Positions 1-5,320 of a stretch of 5,320 bases of DNA are shown one piece after another. Numbering within the stretch: position 1 is the stretch's first letter; every line of letters starts with the position of its first letter. The translations under genes were made by a program, and so were the position numbers. The stretch is from an uncultured Granulosicoccaceae bacterium. GTDB lineage: Bacteria > Pseudomonadota > Gammaproteobacteria > Granulosicoccales > Granulosicoccaceae. Location: contig CALFBL010000178.1 in NCBI GenBank assembly GCA_937951695.1, positions 1-5,320 of the forward strand. Direction: 5' to 3'. A model generated the notes under the pieces. The model saw nothing but the letters and a program-made list of their open reading frames with translations. It searched no databases and was not told the DNA's origin.

Positions 1-1
1 G

Positions 2-550
2 CTCATGGGTGAAAGATAGAACCTCTACGCCGCTAACCAAAATGGCCGTACCTTCATGTGACGGGTCAATTGTGATTTGATAAGAATCGGGTAATTCAGC
101 GCTATTTGGGTCGGTGTACGAGAAACTACTGGCGTCCAGCACTTGTTGTGGTGTGTTTTCCAAAATTGCGATGTCGCTGATGGTAAACAAGGGGTCTTCA
201 ACCAGTTCGATGTTGACGTAGAACGTTTTCACCGGTGTTGTGTAAGTACCGTCTGTGAGCGCGAGTTGAAACGTTTCGATGGTTGTGTTGCCTGCGTCGT
301 AATTTTGATATTCGATGGTGTCGGTGAGTGCGAAACTGTAGTCGGATGCAATAGCGGACTCAGCGTCCAGTGCTACGCCATTCACCGTCAGCACACCACC
401 GGCACTTGGGTTACCCGTTAAAACAAAATTCAGACCTTGGCCGTTCATGCCGCTTGGATCAGTGACGATCAGTCGATTGGCATCGATCGGCACTGGGGGG
501 TCACCTTCCGTGTAGCTCAGGCTCTCAGTGATAAACGAGGGTAGCGATGT
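2..550 (-). repeat. Cadherin/CSPG-like tandem repeats, second copy truncated by the window edge (residues ~1191-1373)
   Basis: Repeat 1 covers residues ~1191-1306. It begins FITESLSYTEGD and contains VTDPSG (1219-1224) and GGVLTVNGVAL (1241-1251). It continues with DTIEYQNYDAGN (1267-1278) and FQLALTDG (1284-1291), then VNIELVEDP. This order resembles the cadherin-like/CSPG repeat (D-P-D strand, 'G-x-L-x-x-n-G', 'i-x-Y', 'F-x-x-x-v-x-D-G'). Repeat 2 starts at ~1307 with FTISDIAILENTP, FSYTDPN and GTAILVSGVEVL and is cut at residue 1373. Acidic loop residues could bind calcium, which is an inference. In related giant proteins such repeats continue for many copies, so the gene probably extends well beyond the window. 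Confidence 0.72.
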
Positions 551-3500
551 GTCGGGCGTTGATGCGCTGGCTAGCGCGACCGGTTCGGCGTTGTGGACGT
601 GCATTTCTCCAATCGAGCTTAAAGCTATATCGAAGATCAGGATTTCATCGCTCTCACTGTTGGTCAGAGCGATCTGGTTATCAGCGGCCAGGTAGACTAA
701 GTCTCCAACTCCGATCTCACTGGCAGTGCCAGGCAATGAAGAAACGGGGGCGCTTTGAAACGACGGGCCAGCGCCTAGACTTAAACCCTCAACCGTCTGC
801 GTGTTGAGATTGGTGAAATATAAATAGTCGCCCTCGTCATTTAAGGTAATACCGCGAAAATCGTCGTCTTCCGTGCCGGTGTGCATTAACTGATAATCAC
901 TGCCGTCAGCCAGGGACGAATGAATGGTCGAAGCCACGGCATCAGTGTTTGTGAATGTCAAAAAACCTTGCGTTGTTTGCTCGGCAAGATTGCTCGCAGC
1001 TTCTGCCGTCGATATTCCGTCAAGCCAGTAAATGCGCCCTGTGGCGTCACTGTAGGTGATGTCGTGTGGATTCGCCATCACGTAGTTTCCGCTAGGGTCT
1101 GGATTTTCTATCTGCCCGACATATTCAGTACCGGCTTCAGTGAGGTGCCAGATTCGAATCGCTGCAGGGTGAAAAGGCACTGGGCCGTGCGCAAAAAAAA
1201 TCAGGTCACGATCAGTGTCTAGTGTTATCGATTCGGGTGTGAACTCATCTCCCGTTCCAAGACTGATCGCCTTGAGTACACTTTGAGGTGTACCTGAACC
1301 ATCTAGATTCGAATACCACACTTCGGCGGTTAGAGCATTCGTCCAGTACAGTCTGCCGATTCCATTATTGTTGACACCGTTTAGATCGACGTGGATGGCA
1401 GTGATCTCATGCCCCGACACTCCTGCTCCTGGTAAATGGGTGGTGCTCACCACATGATCCTGAGTGTCGAAATCACTGTTCGAACGCCAAATTTGTCCAA
1501 ATTCATCGGCCCAATACAGAGTATCGGCTTCCCCCTGAAATTCAGACGCACCGATGTCGGGTAGACCATCAAGCGGCAGGGACTGGGCGTCGAGCGCTCC
1601 GCCGGGGTCGGTGGAGGGTAGAGCACCTGAATTGATGGCAGCGCTGCCATTTAGTAAGGGCCGGACGAAGACAATAGAAGAGCCTGAATCATTCTCAAGG
1701 TTGCCCAAGGTCATGCTCGTGTCGATAAAATCGTTTAACGGGTCAACCCCCGCTGCGTCGTCGAACAAGTTAAAGCCGTTGGAAGAGGCATTAGAGAAGC
1801 TTGGATTAGAGCCATCGGCGAGTAAGTTATTAAAAAAGAGTGTGGATCGCGCGGTTGCAAACGAGTCGCCATCAGCTGCCAAAGCCGCTGAACCTGTCGC
1901 GGCAGTGTTATCGGCGAAGGTGCTGGCCGTTACCGTGCTGCGAGCCCCGAAAGCGGTGTACATCGCGCCGGTTTCGGTTGAGTCGTTGTTTGAGAAAGTT
2001 ACCCGATCGATTGTTAAATGGGTGGTGACAGGATCTGTCCCCGATGCCGGGCCGTTGTAGACCGCTGAGCCTAAGGCTGCCGAATTGCCCACAAAAGAGC
2101 TGTTGGATATAGCGCCTTCACCATCAATCAGAACCGCGCCGCCAGCGGTTCTAGCCGTATTATTTTCGAAATGACTGCCATCAAGACTTAAGGCCTCTCG
2201 CGCAAAAACCGCGCCGCCACCCTGAGCCGAGGCATTGTTAACGAATGTGGAGGCTGAGATGTTAACGGTGTCTCCAAGAACGGCGCCACCAAAACCGTCC
2301 ACGTAATTTCCCACAAAGCTTGTATTCTCTATCGTGACGTCGTCACCGCGAATCGCCCGTGCTTGGGTACCTGACAGATCGGAGGGGGGATTTGAACCGT
2401 TGTTGAACTCCGAATATTCAACCCTAATCGTCCCGCCAATTCCTGAGAAGATCGTTCCGCTGCTGACATGGTTAGAAAACTTGGACTCGGAAATTGACAA
2501 AGTTGTAGAACCGGTAGCGTAGACGGCATCCCCACCGCGAGCACTGTTCGCATCAAACGTACTGTTGAATATCGACAGTGTACTGTTGGTTAGAAAAATT
2601 CCACCGCCCTGGCCGCTGGCGTTGTTACCAGTAAACGTCGAGTCATGAATGGATCCTGTCGCATCAAGATACAGCGCTGCGCCAAAGCCTTCGGCACTGA
2701 CTCTGCTGGTGGACGTGTTGTTGATGAACTGTGAATCATTGATGGTGAACTGTTCGTTGCCGCTCACGTAAACCGCACCACCGTCTTCAGAGCGGTTATT
2801 GAAAAATAGGGAGCTACTCAGGTTCAGCTGACCTTGGGTGAAAATTGCACCGCCGTTGAATCGGTCATTGTCGGTCGAGTTGTTTTCAAATTTTGTGTTG
2901 GAAATATTTAAAACGGTGTTAGCCCCGGCACGAATAACCCCTCCGTTACCATCTGCATTGGCGTTACTGAACTGTATGAGTGCACTGGAGGGGCCTTTAC
3001 TGGTGGGGTCTCCATCGATCGTGAAAGTCCCGGTACTGACAGTGAAAAATCGGGTGTCGTTTGCGGATGAGTCGTGCGTTATATCGACGATGCCCGAGCT
3101 TTCGTTGATGAGGGTCAGGTTACCGAAGCTCGCGGCGTCGCTGTTTACGGTTATTGCACTGCCGCCAATGAGATACTCACCGCCACTGTTGGTCAAAACG
3201 ATGGTGTCATCACCCGCAGTGTTATTGGCCGCTGCAATAGCCATGCGCAGTGACACATCACCACTGAGCGTATCAATCGTTATGGTGTCCTGGTCAAACG
3301 TTGAATCGTCCGCGAGGTAGCTCACTTCGATCCTGGCAAGAGCGTGCGTCCAATCTGCGAAGGCGGGTGTAGGTGTTGCATCAACGAGCGCCACCGTCCC
3401 ATAACTGACTTCCAGTATCCAATCACCACCGGCGTAAGCGTTGCCGGTTACGTCATCACTGGCGGCGACATCGGTGCCGGTCAGATCCGCCAGGGTCTTA

Positions 3501-4120
3501 ACGAAGGATAACCCCTGTTGGCCATCACCCACGTTACAGCCAAACAGCAATACATCAGCGTCGTCGGTGAAGTGCATTGACCAGGAATTCAGTATACTGG
3601 CGTTGTCGCGAAGGGATGCTTCAGTAACGTCGCTAGCACCCAGCTGCAACAGACCGGATGCGCCATGGGAGACAATCTTCATCGTATCGATTTTCATACC
3701 ACTAGCGGCGAGCTGTTCCAGTGTGTCGGTCATGATGTCGAAGCTATCGTCGTCAGCTTCGATCACAACAAACATGACATGGGTGTCAGCCCACGCGTCG
3801 ACAAAGGCTGCGCTGTCCGGGACCCGACTGTCGATGAACACCAGTTCGATTGCTGGCGTGGTTGCGGATTCATTCGCCGATAGCGATTCAGCGTTGGAGG
3901 AGCCTTGGTATCCGTCTAGTACTTGGTTGACTGTGCCTACGTCTACGTAATTTTTATCGTTTTGATCCGCGTCTTCGGGCAGCAACACAGCCCCGACTCC
4001 CAGAGCGTCAGCAGAATAGAGCACCCGCGGCTCGAGCAATTCAAATAAAGGAGCTTCGCTGAATTTCGCTGGACGCGTGTCGGCGCAGCTGGATGGTTTT
4101 CGCTGTCGAGGTTTTGGCAT
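2..4120 (-). CDS. Giant modular adhesin-like exoprotein (LEPR motif, DUF4347, beta-helix, YWTD propeller, cadherin/CSPG-like repeats), N-terminal part
   Basis: This is a single open frame of 1373 codons with no internal stop or frameshift; the C-terminus lies beyond the left edge. The ATG was chosen because an in-frame TAG lies 14 codons upstream (4163-4165) and the polar N-terminus plus LEPR motif follow directly. GTG (4157-4159) and TTG (4151-4153) are possible alternative starts, and no strong Shine-Dalgarno is visible before the ATG. Domains in order: leader with LEPRVLYSA at residues 29-37; DUF4347 at ~91-258; CSLREA-like start at ~265-345; beta-helix turns at ~408-765 with a closing PDIGASEF at 854-861; YWTD-like propeller at ~866-1166; cadherin/CSPG-like repeats from ~1191. 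Only two cysteines occur (12 and 195). No Sec signal peptide or membrane segment is seen. Family knowledge: such proteins are large secreted or surface proteins, often with C-terminal type I secretion signals. A role in adhesion or biofilm is inferred, and the substrate or partner is unknown. Confidence 0.93.
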   Translation of the reverse strand, partial: MPKPRQRKPSSCADTRPAKFSEAPLFELLEPRVLYSADALGVGAVLLPEDADQNDKNYVDVGTVNQVLDGYQGSSNAESLSANESATTPAIELVFIDSRVPDSAAFVDAWADTHVMFVVIEADDDSFDIMTDTLEQLAASGMKIDTMKIVSHGASGLLQLGASDVTEASLRDNASILNSWSMHFTDDADVLLFGCNVGDGQQGLSFVKTLADLTGTDVAASDDVTGNAYAGGDWILEVSYGTVALVDATPTPAFADWTHALARIEVSYLADDSTFDQDTITIDTLSGDVSLRMAIAAANNTAGDDTIVLTNSGGEYLIGGSAITVNSDAASFGNLTLINESSGIVDITHDSSANDTRFFTVSTGTFTIDGDPTSKGPSSALIQFSNANADGNGGVIRAGANTVLNISNTKFENNSTDNDRFNGGAIFTQGQLNLSSSLFFNNRSEDGGAVYVSGNEQFTINDSQFINNTSTSRVSAEGFGAALYLDATGSIHDSTFTGNNASGQGGGIFLTNSTLSIFNSTFDANSARGGDAVYATGSTTLSISESKFSNHVSSGTIFSGIGGTIRVEYSEFNNGSNPPSDLSGTQARAIRGDDVTIENTSFVGNYVDGFGGAVLGDTVNISASTFVNNASAQGGGAVFAREALSLDGSHFENNTARTAGGAVLIDGEGAISNSSFVGNSAALGSAVYNGPASGTDPVTTHLTIDRVTFSNNDSTETGAMYTAFGARSTVTASTFADNTAATGSAALAADGDSFATARSTLFFNNLLADGSNPSFSNASSNGFNLFDDAAGVDPLNDFIDTSMTLGNLENDSGSSIVFVRPLLNGSAAINSGALPSTDPGGALDAQSLPLDGLPDIGASEFQGEADTLYWADEFGQIWRSNSDFDTQDHVVSTTHLPGAGVSGHEITAIHVDLNGVNNNGIGRLYWTNALTAEVWYSNLDGSGTPQSVLKAISLGTGDEFTPESITLDTDRDLIFFAHGPVPFHPAAIRIWHLTEAGTEYVGQIENPDPSGNYVMANPHDITYSDATGRIYWLDGISTAEAASNLAEQTTQGFLTFTNTDAVASTIHSSLADGSDYQLMHTGTEDDDFRGITLNDEGDYLYFTNLNTQTVEGLSLGAGPSFQSAPVSSLPGTASEIGVGDLVYLAADNQIALTNSESDEILIFDIALSSIGEMHVHNAEPVALASASTPDTSLPSFITESLSYTEGDPPVPIDANRLIVTDPSGMNGQGLNFVLTGNPSAGGVLTVNGVALDAESAIASDYSFALTDTIEYQNYDAGNTTIETFQLALTDGTYTTPVKTFYVNIELVEDPLFTISDIAILENTPQQVLDASSFSYTDPNSAELPDSYQITIDPSHEGTAILVSGVEVLSFTHE
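623..1525 (-). repeat. YWTD-like six-bladed beta-propeller (residues ~866-1166)
   Basis: Six strand motifs resembling the LDL-receptor class B (YWTD) repeat recur in the large protein: LYWAD at 868, LYWTN at 924, LIFFAH at 973, IYWLD at 1030, LYFTN at 1100 and LVYLAAD at 1141. Motif spacing is 41-70 residues. Between them are typical strands such as VWYSNLDGSG (934-943) and STIHSSLADGSD (1064-1075), which match the 'i-x-r-x-x-l-d-G' strand of these propellers. Six blades is the standard closed YWTD propeller. Such propellers bind proteins or ligands, so here it is presumably a display or recognition module. Blades 3, 5 and 6 have diverged from the YWTD consensus, so the exact boundaries are approximate. 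Confidence 0.72.
1535..3328 (-). repeat. CSLREA-like start plus ~14-turn polymorphic-membrane-protein-like beta-helix (residues ~265-862)
   Basis: These are protein-level repeats within the large gene. The segment opens with a degenerate CSLREA-like region: VSLRMAIAAANN at residues 289-300, then DDTIVL. Turns carrying F-x-x-N, usually followed by G-G-A/G, begin at about F411, F440, F465, F496, F522, F548, F572, F602, F626, F651, F676, F709, F735 and F763, so the period is 24-33 residues. Turns are rich in Asn, Ser, Gly and Thr, as expected of right-handed parallel beta-helices with Asn ladders. The end matches the 'choice-of-anchor Q' type closure, with AAINSG at 827-832 and PDIGASEF at 854-861. 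By family knowledge this forms an elongated solenoid, as in autotransporter passengers and chlamydial Pmp proteins. Its ligand is unknown. Confidence 0.85.
3347..3850 (-). other. DUF4347 domain with SHG / GCN His-Cys pair (residues ~91-258)
   Basis: This segment of the large protein begins with the typical ELVFIDSRVPD strand and ends with GGDWILE (231-237), followed by a Pro-rich turn and FADWT, a usual exit of this domain. Two motifs stand out. One is a hydrophobic strand ending in IVSHG, with His152. The other is a hydrophobic strand ending in LLFGCN, with Cys195. This spacing and context (strand-HG, then strand-GC) matches the His/Cys dyad layout of clan CD cysteine peptidases and CHAT-like domains. 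DUF4347 is established as an N-terminal module of very large bacterial surface proteins. Its biochemical activity is not established here, and peptidase function is an inference from motif pattern alone. Confidence 0.9.
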
Positions 4121-4366
4121 AATACGCGCGTGACCCGTACTGAAAGTGCACAATTTCACACGCTAAAGCGGCCAGATCGCACAGTTCTGCAGTCACTTGT
4201 GGGCGGTGTAACACAGGTTTCGTGGTGCCGTTCTCAATTGCTAAGACCGCGCGCCTTGCAGCCCCTGTAGTTCGGCCCCAATCAGCCGTTACGAATATCA
4301 GACGCCGCGTAACAATACCCGTAGAAAGTAAACTTCATCGCGCAGTAACGTGAGATTGATAGGCTT
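4121..4366. promoter_or_regulatory. Divergent intergenic promoter region
   Basis: This 246-bp non-coding gap lies between the start codons of two genes pointing away from each other, so it should carry both promoters. No strong sigma-70 promoter is evident. A weak plus-strand candidate is TTACGA (4289-4294), 16 bp, AACAAT (4311-4316). For the minus-strand gene I see neither a convincing -10 nor a clear ribosome binding site. The pentamer GTAAC, in either orientation, occurs four times (4208-4212, 4288-4292 inverted, 4309-4313, 4345-4349). No terminator, RNA gene or small ORF is supported. Confidence 0.6.
4288..4313. promoter_or_regulatory. Inverted repeat GTTACG-N14-CGTAAC, candidate operator
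   Basis: The two 6-bp arms (4288-4293 and 4308-4313) are perfect reverse complements, with centres 20 bp apart, about two helical turns. The element lies 53 bp upstream of the response-regulator ATG and overlaps the weak promoter candidate there. The arrangement suits a dimeric transcription factor, but six-base arms can arise by chance and no known consensus is recognised. Confidence 0.25.
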
Positions 4367-4372
4367 ATGGTG
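4361..4372 (+). promoter_or_regulatory. Ribosome binding site and ambiguous ATG/GTG start of the GGDEF response regulator
   Basis: An AGG (4361-4363) precedes ATGGTG. It is only 3 bases from the ATG (4367-4369) but 6 bases from the adjacent GTG (4370-4372), so spacing favours the GTG while codon strength favours the ATG. The choice changes the protein by a single residue. Confidence 0.35.
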
Positions 4373-5320
4373 ACCAAAGCTCTACCCGATGCGCCTTACC
4401 GAGCTTTAGTGGTCGATGACGAGCCAACGATCCTGAATGTGGTTGAGCGCGTGCTCATCGACGCAGGGTTTGAGGTGCTCACAGCGTCTTCCGGCGAAGC
4501 GGCGTTAAGCGAGCTGAAAGCGAAGGAGTTTGATGTGCTCCTGACCGATGTGCACATGGATGGAATGAACGGGTTCGCACTGATTCAGCGCTCAGAACAG
4601 GTTGCGCCGACAATGAAAACCGTGGTAATGACCGGTTATGACAGCTACGAGATGTTGCAAACGGCATTGCGAACAGGGGCTCACGATTACTTAACAAAAC
4701 CGCTTGAGGATCATAAACTGATCGTGCACACGGCCGGACGTGCGGCTCAAGCGACACGGCTGGTGCGTAGCAACGTCGATTTAATCGCACAATTGCGCGC
4801 CAGTCACGCCCTGTTGGAGACGGCAAACTTCAAGCTGCGAGAACTGAATGAAGAGCTTCGAGTTCAGGCCAATACTGATTCGCTGACTGGATTATATAAC
4901 CGTCGTTACATCGACACCACGTTGTTAAAAGAGGTGTCCCGGCGGAATCGTTACCCCGATCCATTGTCGGTCACCTTGATTGATGTTGATCAATTTAAAC
5001 GTTTTAACGACAAGCACGGTCACAAAGGTGGAGATATGGCGCTGAAATTGATCGCTGAAACGCTCAAACACTGCGCCCGCAATACCGATATTGTCGGTCG
5101 CTACGGGGGGGAAGAATTTCTTGTCATCCTGCCAATGACTACCCCGGAGAATGCGCTGTCTTTTGCCGAGCGAGTCAGAGTCGCCGTAGCGGAACGGATC
5201 ATGGACCTAGGGTGTGGTCTTGAAAGTCGTCGGGGCCGATTGGATGGGATGGCCGGACGATCTGGTGGCGCATTTGCAGCTGATCATCGTCGGCGCGTTG
5301 ATCATGGCGTTCCTGATCCT
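4367..5320 (+). CDS. PleD-like response regulator with GGDEF diguanylate cyclase domain (REC-coiled coil-GGDEF), 3' end anomalous
   Basis: The frame stays open for 318 codons to the right edge. Residues ~11-125 form a CheY-like receiver: acidic pair D17/D18, phospho-acceptor D61 in LLTDVHMDGMNG, T89 in VMTG and K111 in LTKP. Residues ~126-168 are a charged helical linker, probably coiled coil. The GGDEF domain starts at DSLTGLYNRR (171-180). Metal and substrate residues appear in LIDVDQFKRFND (204-215), then GGDMAL and the active-site GGEEF at 247-251. An RxxD inhibitory site (R238-D241) sits six residues before it, as in PleD. The protein should make c-di-GMP from two GTP in the cytoplasm upon phosphorylation; the partner kinase is not in the window. 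Homology stops near residue 280: the expected SxG strand and YxAK helix are absent, and the trailing residues are Arg/Gly-rich and unlike the family. The true end is probably disturbed by a join near 5200-5235. Confidence 0.9.
   Translation, partial: MVTKALPDAPYRALVVDDEPTILNVVERVLIDAGFEVLTASSGEAALSELKAKEFDVLLTDVHMDGMNGFALIQRSEQVAPTMKTVVMTGYDSYEMLQTALRTGAHDYLTKPLEDHKLIVHTAGRAAQATRLVRSNVDLIAQLRASHALLETANFKLRELNEELRVQANTDSLTGLYNRRYIDTTLLKEVSRRNRYPDPLSVTLIDVDQFKRFNDKHGHKGGDMALKLIAETLKHCARNTDIVGRYGGEEFLVILPMTTPENALSFAERVRVAVAERIMDLGCGLESRRGRLDGMAGRSGGAFAADHRRRVDHGVPDP
5211..5320 (+). CDS. Possible LivM-type ABC permease C-terminal fragment, out of frame with the upstream gene
   Basis: In the frame shifted by one base from the GGDEF gene, sequence after a TAG at 5208-5210 reads as a plausible membrane protein segment. 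It contains VVLKVVGADWMGW and PDDLVAHLQ, followed by a hydrophobic helix LIIVGALIMAFLI that runs off the right edge. This resembles the last transmembrane helix of branched-chain amino-acid ABC permeases (LivM family), which typically ends 'F-L-I-x-E-P-x-G-L' just after this point. Local GC (about 59% by hand count of 110 bases) appears higher than in the preceding gene. No start codon with a ribosome binding site is evident, so this is a fragment and not a complete gene. Recognition is by memory of the family only. Confidence 0.45.

Noticed and set aside
143..1222. Three small plus-strand ORFs (143-421, 547-807, 920-1222)
   Set aside because: All are antisense to the propeller and cadherin-like part of the giant gene and show no protein-like motifs.
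1554..2060. Plus-strand ORF of 168 codons
   Set aside because: It is antisense to the continuous minus-strand frame, which reads as clear beta-helix repeats. Its own product is a biased Ala/Ser/Val/Lys string with no recognisable domain or ribosome binding site.
1447..2556. Minus-strand ORFs 1447-1650 and 2329-2556, and plus-strand ORFs 1840-2028 and 2334-2522
   Set aside because: They are out of frame with, or antisense to, the verified 1373-codon frame, which needs no frameshift in this stretch.
2838..3320. Plus-strand ORF of 160 codons
   Set aside because: It is a shadow of the same minus-strand gene. The opposite strand carries the repeat motifs and the CSLREA-like region here.
3441..3950. 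Plus-strand ORF of 169 codons and a nested 72-codon ORF
   Set aside because: Both lie antisense to the DUF4347 domain, which is strongly recognisable on the minus strand. The plus products are low-complexity and Ser-rich.
4121..4366. Possible small RNA, riboswitch or terminator in the intergenic gap
   Set aside because: I found no strong GC-rich hairpin followed by a T tract and no recognisable RNA motif. The only symmetry is the short GTTACG/CGTAAC inverted repeat.
4479..4826. Minus-strand ORF of 115 codons
   Set aside because: It is antisense to the receiver domain and linker of the response regulator. The product is rich in Arg, Ser and Pro and has no recognisable fold.
1..5320. CRISPR array, tRNA, rRNA, insertion sequence or attachment site
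   Set aside because: No direct DNA repeats with regular spacers, no tRNA-like cloverleaf and no transposase or terminal inverted repeats were seen. The repeats in the large gene are conserved at protein level only.

Overview
The window looks like bacterial chromosomal DNA of roughly balanced base composition, most likely from a Gram-negative and plausibly an aquatic or marine proteobacterium. That guess rests on gene content: a giant DUF4347-type surface or secreted protein next to a response regulator with a GGDEF domain. No taxonomic marker gene is present, so the assignment is an inference.

About 78% of the window (2-4120, minus strand) is one unbroken reading frame of 1373 codons. It starts at an ATG at 4120-4118 and runs off the left edge without a stop. 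The layout of the product, N to C, is: a short polar leader with a LEPR-type motif and no Sec signal peptide; a DUF4347 domain with a conserved His and Cys; a degenerate CSLREA-like strand region; a long right-handed beta-helix built from about 14 polymorphic-outer-membrane-protein-like turns (F-x-x-N ... G-G-A) that ends in a 'DIGASEF' closing motif; a six-bladed YWTD-like beta-propeller; and at least two cadherin/CSPG-like repeats, the second cut by the window edge. This is the N-terminal part of a very large modular adhesin-like exoprotein, probably exported by a type I system whose signal would lie beyond the window. All longer plus-strand frames between 143 and 3950 are antisense shadows of it.

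A 246-bp intergenic region (4121-4366) separates this gene from a divergently transcribed one and must hold both promoters. It contains a GTTACG-N14-CGTAAC inverted repeat and two further GTAAC copies.

From 4367 to the right edge on the plus strand lies a PleD-like response regulator: receiver domain, coiled-coil linker, and a GGDEF diguanylate cyclase domain with an intact GGEEF active site and RxxD inhibitory site. A diguanylate cyclase divergent from a giant adhesin fits the general logic of c-di-GMP control of adhesion, but the functional link is inferred from position only.

The last ~110 bases are anomalous. The GGDEF domain loses homology before its C-terminal 'SxG' and 'YxAK' elements. 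At about 5211 a different frame opens that reads like the C-terminal membrane helix of a LivM-type branched-chain amino-acid ABC permease. This suggests a chimeric assembly join or a real rearrangement near 5200-5235, and annotation to the right of about 5200 should be treated with caution.
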